Positions 56,701-64,000 of a stretch of DNA of 64,000 bases are shown piece after piece. Source of the DNA: Athripsodes cinereus (taxonomy: Eukaryota > Arthropoda > Insecta > Trichoptera > Leptoceridae). The position numbers and the translations under genes were made by a program. Where the stretch lies: contig OX388307.1 in the NCBI GenBank assembly GCA_947579605.1, positions 23,289,237 through 23,353,236 on the forward strand. The letters are read 5' to 3'. Every line of letters begins with the position of its first letter. Position 1 is the first letter of the stretch. The notes beneath the pieces were generated by a model, which saw only the letters and a program-made list of their open reading frames with translations, did not search any database and had not been told where the DNA came from.

Positions 56701-57943
56701 TGTTTGGCGGCAAATTCAAACTAGTTTTTGATGATTTCAATATTTTCTTCATAGATTCTATGGGCATGCTGTGCTTTTTTGCATGTATGGCAGGCACGCG
56801 ACTGGTAGGTAGGTACCTAAATGCATATTGGCCATGGTTCATCCGTATATCCAACTATACTGTAAGTAGCAAGTATCAACTTGTATGGAAATTGAATTCT
56901 AAGAACCGACTAACACGAGTCGAAGTCGAATTATTGAAGGGGTAGATCAAAAGTCGAATATTTATAATCGACTTGTGCAAGTCGATTAATATATCGATGT
57001 TATAATCGACTTATAATAATCGTTGTTATAATCGACTTATAATAATCGATGTTATAATCGACTTATAATAATCGATTAAAATAATCGACTTATAATAATC
57101 GATTAAAATAATCGACTTGCTCCGATACTATCGAATAGTCGCGGTGTTCTGAACTATCGATATAATCGAATCGTATATCGATATATCGCCCATCACTAGT
57201 GTTTATGCTTAAAATTGAAACACCTAATCTATGGAATCGAATATTTCAAATACTTTTGATACTATTCAAATAAAGAAACGAATAGTACATCGATCAAAAA
57301 ATTATAAAAGTACCTAACATTCATTAATTTGGGGGTTGAATTATTTTTATTTATTATATGAATACAGTCAACATTTAAAACTGTCTCTTTTACTGGAGTC
57401 TGTGTTATGGTAAGTTTAATATCTTATTTTTGAGTAATACCTCTACACAGGCTTGTCCTCGTGAGGTATAATACTTGTTTATATATATTTTTAGTCATAA
57501 TATATGTATTAATTGACTTCTTGTGTTGTGTAAACTGTATGTATATAAATAAATAAATAATAAAAAAAATAAGTGTTGCCAAGATTATGTATTTTTGTAC
57601 TTAATAATCTACGCACTTTTGACCTATTTCTAAAATTTATATATTTAAACCAAGGAGATCATGAATAATCTAAAAAATAAATGAAAATCGATCAAAAAAT
57701 TTATTTTTAGAAAATATTCTTTAACAAAACCGAAGAGATCATTAAACATTTCAAAATTCTATACCATATCGAAAATTTGGTGACGGGGGGGGGGGTAGAA
57801 ATTTGAGAGGAGAGGTATTTACTGAAATTACTCTAAGGATTATTCCTTCCATCGGTAAAATACCCGTTATCTAATAACGGGTATTTTGCTCGGATTACCC
57901 CACGGTACTCGGTATGAAATTATATCCGGTATTGACATCACTA
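53716..57943 (+). mobile_element. hAT-type element, TSD ACAGACAC, with a nested hAT
   Basis: Ends TAGTGATGTCAAAT and TATTGACATCACTA are flanked by ACAGACAC at 53708-53715 and 57944-57951. Without the nested insertion it would be about 1.56 kb. It carries tandem ACCGATCGGTATTATC blocks near 53810-53885, an internal CAGTGTGACCAGATTT string near 54138, and a G tract near 57785. A partial copy is at 40097. No transposase. Confidence 0.95.
54540..57198. mobile_element. hAT-type element, 2659 bp, TSD GTGTTTAT, nested
   Basis: Ends TAGTGATGGGCGATAGTAT and ATATCGCCCATCACTA are flanked by GTGTTTAT at 54532-54539 and 57199-57206. Both subterminal regions repeat AATCGA(C/T)TTATAATAATCG strings many times (54570-54670 and 56955-57180). 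I see no transposase in the interior. The insertion point is exactly where the sister copy at 40097 loses similarity. Confidence 0.95.
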
Positions 57944-57951
57944 ACAGACAC

Positions 57952-58786
57952 TAAACATTTTGTAGCTGCGCGGGGAGGGGAATGACGACCATTTTGTAAG
58001 AAAATAATTTTGTTCGGTGCGTCGCATTTGGGCTGCGTTCAGACAGTCACCGAGTGATCACTCGACGACGCGTATTTTGAAAGTACCTATACAATGCCAG
58101 TACGTATTCATAGTGTTCTTGTACTGTATGTTACTATGTTTTCAAAATGTGTAACAAAATAATTATAGTCTCAGAAATATACTCGATTTCTGCGTAATTG
58201 TCATTTATACTTTCTGACGCTGATTCAGTGAATTCGTTTGGATAAATTTAGGATATAAACTTGTAACAAGTATTTGGGAAGTATACAAGCTCAGAAAGTT
58301 AGATAATGGCATAATTTAAAAAAAAGTATAAAGCAATTAGTTATAAACTAATCAAGTAGTTATTACTTTAACTGTTAATTTCAAAGATACCTATTAAAAT
58401 AATATATTCCTTCGTTAGAGACAAAAATATTTTTATCATTTAAAAGAAACACAAAAGTACTGGAATGCTACTATAAAAAGGCGCCAGTCAAATAATAATA
58501 AAAATATTTATTTATTTAAATATATTTATAATTTACGTCTTTTACACGTTGGCAAATTTATGAAATTATAACAAAAAATAAATCCAAAAAAAAAAATATT
58601 TTAAAAGTTATAAAAGCAATAAAAAATAATTATAAAATCAAGACGTAAAAAATAATGGCACCATTACGATGACATTGGGTATTAAAACGCTCTATTCACG
58701 ATTATCCGGGGCTACATTCACCACTCACTGCAACTTCATGGTCGTTCACGCCTAGTGACATTTATGCTCCCGTGAACCAACCCTTA
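57952..58786. other. repeat-rich stretch without a gene
   Basis: GGGCTGCGTTCAGACAGTC at 58030 includes a GAGTGATCACTC palindrome. 58655-58786 matches the block at 14760-14855. These may be the two ends of one old element. 58495-58660 is an AT-rich retroposon-like piece. No coding signal. Confidence 0.45.
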
Positions 58787-59484
58787 TAGTATTGGTAAAT
58801 TCAGTTGTTTTTCAGTAATCGGTACTTGAGACATCGTTCTTCAAAACAATTCGTTCTTAACATTCGTTCTCGTTCGTGGAATTTGTCACGCGATTTTCAC
58901 CTTAGTCTCTTTGAAAATAAAGTATTTTAAAGGCCTTTTTCCCAAAAGACGACACGAAGATTTAAATCCTTAAATCTCGTTTGTGATATATGTCACGCGA
59001 TTTTAAACCTTAGTCTCTTTGAAAATAGAGTATTCTAATGGTATTTTTACCAAAACAACTTCACAAAGATTTAAATCTTTGAATCTCGTTTGTTACATTT
59101 GACACGCGATATAAAACCTTAATTCCTTTGAAAATAGAATACTCCAATGGCGTTTTTTCCAAAATAATAACACGTAGATTTAAATCCAAGAATCTCGTTC
59201 TCAACGTTTGACACGCAATAGGAAACCTTAGTATCTTTGAAAATAGAGTATCTTAAGGTTTTTTTTTCCAAAAAAAAAACACACACGAAGATTTAAATCT
59301 CGTTCGTGACTTTATTTGCCACGCGATGTTAAACCTTAGTTTCTTTGAAAATATAGTACTTTAATGTAATTTTTCCCAAAAGAACGAAAAAGACCGAACA
59401 GATTTGGCATTGAGGATTTAGTTCTTCGAGTTAAGTTGAATAACGAATACATAAAAACGAATACTCAGATTCTGAACAATACTA
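58787..59484 (-). mobile_element. hAT-type element, 698 bp, TSD AACCCTTA, inverted copy of 39106
   Basis: It is the reverse complement of 39106-39799 with few differences, and is flanked by AACCCTTA at 58779-58786 and 59485-59492. It has the same five tandem units. The two copies lie in inverted orientation about 19 kb apart and could pair. Confidence 0.95.
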
Positions 59485-61290
59485 AACCCTTATGTTGAGT
59501 TGTTTTGTCATATTTTCGGTAAGTTGTTTTGTATTGTAGTTTTTATCTTAATATATGCGATTTTAAAGTCGTTTATATTATAATTCGTATACTTATAAAT
59601 GATCATAATAATGTTATAAACGTTCTATAATATAATTATTTGTCCTTATTCAATATTCTCCCATATCTACACATGTAACTTGTTTTCCATTCTGTCATCT
59701 GACAATACAAAGAAACCTATAATCTCGGCTGTTTGGTTTGTTTACCCGTTAGAATGAAATGTTTCATGCATACAAATCTGATCAGGTTAATGATATTATA
59801 GCATGTTTATAAACAAAATCATTTTTTGTAGTTTTCCAAAGGATCCAGAAAGGAGAAACTGGACATTATTCAATATTTGACACCAAGTAAACGTAGCTGA
59901 ATATTCAATAACTCCAGTTACCAACCAACAGTTGACAGGATAGTTGTGAGTTCGTTCATCAATCCACCTGTGCAACATGTCTTGAAACTATAAAAATCAT
60001 TTATAGTATTAAAAGATCTTGTGGCGTGAAAATAAAACGTCTATAACAAAAAACATTGCGCCGGACAAAAAAAAATGCTATTCTTAAGGATGTAATAGCG
60101 TCACTGTGTAAGTTTTTATCTGAGGAGAATATTGACAATTTAAAAATATATTGATATAAGGCTGCATTATATTGCCAAGAGGTATGTCGATAGTTCTCTT
60201 TCAGTTCGAAAGTCACTCAACAAGTTAGTGCTCTTCAAAGGGTTTAGAGTTTGTTGTATGTTAATTATAATGCATTCTGTTACTTTTTGTTATTACATAT
60301 TATAAATCACTCAGTTTCTCCTGTTTATTTGTATATATTCAATAAAACTATCAAAATTTGTTTTTATTTCTAGCTATAATTTCTGTACATTTTTATATAT
60401 TTTCCTTCAATTGTCATTCATTCTCTCCATATTGTGTGTATATGAAAACAATGTTTAAAAATAAATACTGAATGATTTAGAAATGACTCCATTTTATTTA
60501 CTCATCCTATTCCCTATTTCATCAAATATATGAAAACATTAAATTATGTGGCATTGTAATTATTTTAAGAAGTAAATATAATGTTTTCTGATACTGTGTG
60601 AATAATTTCCATACATTGCCCACATAAAGTATTTCCTACAAAATGGCCACCGTCGATTTCCCTTCCTCACTTTTTGGCTTCGCTGTCATTCATACAAATT
60701 ACTATAAACGTTCCATCCCCTACCTACATACATCCATGGGTTCCATCTATTTTAGATCAATTTCTATGGGAACGGTCTCGAAAATAAGGAATCATATAAA
60801 TCATGGTCCACGAGGCCTTAAGCGGAACAGCACCCCTAAGTCTTACTGAACTCAGTCTCATATTACTGTTCAGAAGAAGTCACGGCATCCTTGAGATAAT
60901 TATTATTAATGAAACAAGATAATTATATAAATAGTTGTTCCAATGTTGACTTCATTAATTTGCGAGCCGGCTTTATAATTTTATGATATTTTTAATACTC
61001 AATTTTGGCTACTAGAGAAAAAATCTTTTTGACATATGGAATCAAGGATAATGAAAAACAATCAGTCATAATTATATTTTATTTCTGTGTGATTACAACT
61101 AATAAAGCTCATCCATAAAAGATTTATATTGTCATAATATTATACATTATTAAGTCTGCTATCATTTGCAAAGTATTAAAAATCCTTGCTCCAAAATACC
61201 ACATTTTTTTATTTATTTCTTTTCCTATGTGTGACTTTCATACAAAGAATAAACTATAATATTGCATTCATAATTTTTGCAATGAATATA
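59485..61290. other. stretch without an intact gene
   Basis: Apart from a THAP-like exon fragment near 59836, I see only short frames. 60755-60790 resembles 53645-53670 around AACGGT(C/T)TCGAAAATAA. Confidence 0.45.
59836..59882 (+). pseudogene. possible THAP exon fragment
   Basis: After a TTTTTTGTAG acceptor-like site the frame reads FPKDPERRNWTLFNI and then a stop. F-P-x-D-P-E-R-R-x-x-W is the middle of THAP domains. The flanking exons and zinc ligands are not visible, so this is probably a relic. Confidence 0.45.
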
Positions 61291-62338
61291 CCGTAAAATG
61301 TGGTGAATAGAAACGCAGTTGAATATTTAAAGTTTTATAAAATCATAAATAAGTAATACTTCACATTGATGTTGTTACATATTTTGTGTTACCATTTTGT
61401 CTTTACGTTTCCATTCACCTTTGTCCAAAACTATACACATTGGTTGCAAAAAAATTTTATTTGTGTGATTTTTCTATTTACCCTTTGTTGTGGTGAAAAG
61501 AAACATTCTATGGGGTGAATAGAAATACTCTCTTTTTGAAAATCTCCCACACTTTTTCCGGGTATCATGTAAATTTTTTTCATTTTTCTTTTAATGTAGT
61601 ACAGAATAATTAATTTTATACTTTTCTGAAGCACAGCGGTAGCTCATTCCTTTCTCAATTTCCTCCATAGTTTTATTGATAACAGCTTTGTCATGTTTCA
61701 AATACCTCTTGCGTCGATGATCTGGGACGTTATTTCGTGGCATATTGTTTTTATGTTACCAAAAATGTTATTTTTTTCTGAAATACCAAAAAAGAATTGA
61801 AAACCATTAAGATGATATTCTAAAAATATAAAATTAGTCAATGGCAAATTTCTATTTCTATTCACCCCATTATTCGTTTCTATTAACCTCTTATGGCAAT
61901 TTCTATTTACCCCAAGAACTCGTTTCTATTAACCTCATAAACCTAGAATTGTCAAGGGTTATAGAAAAAGTAATATATTTCATGATTTAGTAAATTAACT
62001 ACTCACCAAACAGTTCAAACGATTAAAATACACAGTAGTGTATCTTATTTCAGTAACACAGTTAATATTTTTTAACAGAGAGATAGCTAAAAATTAAGAC
62101 TCCGGAACCATACAATTGGATGTAACCAAAAGCATAATTTTCAACAACCAATTCTGCCAACTTTAAGAAACATTAATAACAAAATAATCTTGCTGGAGTA
62201 TTGATAAAATATTCCTTATTAACACTATAATGTATTTTTGACGAAATGGTTCATAGTATTTTTCATCTGGCAATTCAAAACTTATTACAGAGATTTGTTT
62301 CTATTCACCTTCCAGTTTCTATTCAACCCATTTCACGG
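61291..62338 (-). mobile_element. TA-flanked pogo-like element with GGTGAATAGAAA iterons
   Basis: Ends CCGTAAAATGTGGTGAATAG and its complement ending CATTTCACGG are flanked by TA. Variants of GGTGAATAGAAA occur about eleven times in both orientations (for example 61302, 61400, 61510, 61850, 61875, 61900, 61925, 62297, 62314). An HTH_psq-like N-terminus lies on the minus strand at 61743. Confidence 0.75.
61591..61743 (-). pseudogene. pogo/jerky-type transposase N-terminus (psq-like helix-turn-helix)
   Basis: The 50-codon frame starts MPRNNVPDHRRKRYLKHDKA and includes EEIEKGMSYRCASEKYKI. MPR at the start, basic residues, then a helix with A-x-x-x-x-x-x-G-x-S-x-x-x-A-x-x-x-x-x-I is the psq-type DNA-binding domain of pogo, Tigger and jerky proteins. 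A frameshift at its end is followed by a further open frame to 61431 (KKIYMIPGKSVGDFQKE). The catalytic DDE domain is absent. Confidence 0.7.
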
Positions 62339-62613
62339 TACTAAGAATAAAATGAAGGGTCCACTACAATAATGATTAATGTCCAATGTCCTTTGTTTTA
62401 AGATAATTAGGTTTTAAAGTTATAAACAGTGTAAAAAAACTCAGACCTCAAGATAATAAAATGTTATTTATTAAAATTAAATAATGATACATCCTAGTAA
62501 TATTTCTTTGGAAAATAAACATTCTTTAAGTATTATAAACTAAAAAAAAAATGTAATCTTTAGTAAGTCTTTAAAAATCAGGACTATAATGATCACTGTC
62601 CACACTACGTTAA

Positions 62614-63559
62614 AGGCCCCGTTTAGCAAAAACGGTAAAATATTCAATTATCAACAAATTTGATAGAAAAACTGCCAAAACTTGTTGACCCTTGCTAACA
62701 TATTGATTTGATAAAATTAAAAAACAAATATTTATTACCAATATTAGTTTTTTACTAAAAAATAAATTAATCGCAGATTGACGAGATTTATTTAGGTACT
62801 CTTTGTTATATCAAAATACAAATTATTTGTAAAATATATACATTTTTTATTCATCCTATCAAGCATATAAATACTATAGATTTTTGCAAACTTTTTTTAG
62901 TTTACAAAAAATCGAGTTCATGTGGTGATTTTTGGTTTCAAAATATGAGAAATTTTATCAAAAAAAAATTTTTTAAATCGGTATATCCATGTATTCGGTA
63001 TATCCATGCATTATAGTCCTGATTTTTAAAGTCTTAAGATTAAGACATTGTACATCTTAAATTCAGCGATGAGGTTTGCCACCCATCCTGAATGTCTTGA
63101 TTTTATATTGGCACGAAGAGGACAGTTTGCATGTTTCTTACATGCAGCTGGTCTGCTGGCTACCCCACTTGTGGGATATGCCGTGATGGTATAGTAGTAG
63201 TAGTAGTATCCATAAAAAAACCAAAAAAAAAAAAAGATTTTTCTTGTTTAATTATAATGACTATCTAAGTATTCGTAATATTAAAAAACATAATATGTGA
63301 AAAATTGTAGGATTCACGTGCATTTATGTACCAAACACACCCCCGAATTCGATGATTTTTAAAAATATGCTTTTTAATAAACGAATACTATGAAGCTAAA
63401 ATCAAGTTTTTTAAAAAAGTTAAAGTTTGATATTGGTAATGAATATTTGTTTTCATATTTTATCAAATTAAAATGTTCGTAGGGTCTACAAGTTCTGAGA
63501 GTTTGTGTACCAAACTTGTTGAAAATTGAATGTTTTATCGGTTTTGCTAAAGGGGCCCC
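62614..63559. mobile_element. TTAA-flanked element, second copy, interrupted by a SINE
   Basis: Ends AGGCCCCGTTTAGCAAAAAC and GCTAAAGGGGCCCC are bounded by TTAA at 62610-62613 and 63560-63563. It is about 90% or more similar by eye to 36162-36890 and in the same orientation. A SINE lies at about 62995-63208, with TATCCAT on both sides. Confidence 0.85.
62995..63208 (+). repeat. SINE-like retroposon with RTE-type 3' end
   Basis: The core TCAGCGATGAGGTTTGCCAC..CATCCTGAATG is followed by a tail CTACCCCACTTGTGGGATAT then GCCGTGATGGTATAGTAGTA. The tail resembles the last 45 bases of the RTE family here (CTACCCCACTTGGGATACGG and TATAGTA). TATCCAT flanks suggest a target duplication. 63008-63041 is an inverted copy of 62555-62591. 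Confidence 0.65.
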
Positions 63560-63596
63560 TTAACAGTCAATAATGATAGGTGTCCAAATGACTGTT

Positions 63597-63980
63597 TTAT
63601 TTAACTTCTGAGTCTTTAATATTTGCAGCGTGAGGAAGTTCATCGTAATAAAGTCTCGTTTCAGGCCTACAGAACTTTTTCAGGAACTGCAGGTCGTTAT
63701 ATTTTGCTGTTGATATAGGCAGCTTATCTTTATAAGCTAAACCAGGTAATTTGAATTCACCTTCATTAACTGCCTTCATAGACCGAAAAGAAACTGGTGT
63801 GTTGACTACACTTGATTCCCATGGACAATTATCAAAATTTTTGTGAAACATGAGTCGTGGGTGTTCTTTCTGAACTCTAAATTCATGTTCCTGGAGTCGT
63901 AGATTCTTTAAAACATTACTCAATTTTCCTGTCTTTCTTCTTTTTTTCGTATTTCCTATCAATTCGTTGTTCTCGGCCAT
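63597..63980 (-). CDS. hypothetical protein, 127 residues, near the window edge
   Basis: An uninterrupted ORF with a plausible start (AAATTATGG) and stop. The N-terminus is Lys/Arg-rich with a possible nuclear-localisation patch (KKRRK, about residue 12). The C-terminal third has LPISTAKYNDLQFLKKFCR followed by an acidic, Tyr-containing stretch. I do not recognise a domain. The C-terminal style resembles short accessory or terminal parts of transposon proteins, but it could also be a small host gene or an exon. It begins 30 bases beyond the end of the TTAA element. Codons look used (few runs of A or T), which favours real coding sequence. Confidence 0.5.
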   Translation of the reverse strand: MAENNELIGNTKKRRKTGKLSNVLKNLRLQEHEFRVQKEHPRLMFHKNFDNCPWESSVVNTPVSFRSMKAVNEGEFKLPGLAYKDKLPISTAKYNDLQFLKKFCRPETRLYYDELPHAANIKDSEVK

Positions 63981-64000
63981 AATTTTAAAAAAGAAAACAC

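Noticed and set aside
63179..63205. Regulatory (TAG)n repeat
   Set aside because: It is the 3' tail of the SINE.

Overview
The window looks like insect nuclear DNA, most likely Lepidoptera. It is AT-rich, has GT-AG introns, and is dominated by eukaryotic transposons: hAT, TA-flanked, TTAA-flanked and non-LTR elements, and tRNA-derived SINEs. The order-level call rests on general texture (GGTACCTA-type strings, RTE and CR1 remnants) and is inference. No bacterial or viral gene organisation was seen.

Two host-type genes are supported by splice sites and matching intron phases. On the + strand, 15395-22143 encodes a 146-residue, very acidic protein of unknown function in four coding exons. Convergent to it, on the - strand at 22967-29366, is a three-exon orthologue of NTPCR/THEP1 nucleoside-triphosphatase (213 residues, Walker A and B intact). 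Its 5.6-kb first intron is full of repeats. A 127-residue ORF of unknown nature lies at the right edge (63597-63980, -).

Nearly everything else is transposon, often nested. 3952-10272: hAT-like shell, containing an RTE relic split by a nearly intact CR1-like LINE (5384-9910, two ORFs joined by a classical -1 slippery heptamer). 11367-14660: TA element, then a 1.5-kb hAT that splits a LINE relic. 17285-21215: MITE, retroposon tail, 150-bp minisatellite, hAT and SINE inside introns of the acidic gene. 24430-29240: RTE, piggyBac and SINE relics, an iteron-rich TA element and a 316-bp tandem repeat inside the NTPCR intron. 29392-32250: a decayed transposon whose left inverted repeat lies just upstream of the NTPCR start codon. 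32292-38706: nested LINE and DNA-transposon relics, a TTAA element and a pogo/Tigger element.

39106-59484 is the densest part. A LINE with ORF1 (CCHC knuckles) and ORF2 (endonuclease, RT, RNase H) at 41213-50793 keeps a 16-bp target duplication. It is split at its ORF1/ORF2 junction by a 4000-bp hAT, which holds a second hAT and a LINE relic with a restriction-like endonuclease. Further hATs follow, including a two-level nest at 53716-57943. The right end has an iteron-rich pogo-like element and a TTAA element interrupted by a SINE.

Nine hAT-type elements have exact 8-bp target duplications. The most unusual observations are: two element classes (8-bp TSD and TTAA) sharing one colinear interior but having unrelated ends; the A_AAA_AAC frameshift site; the in-register insertion at the LINE ORF junction; and two copy-specific perfect hairpins that start at the same motif.
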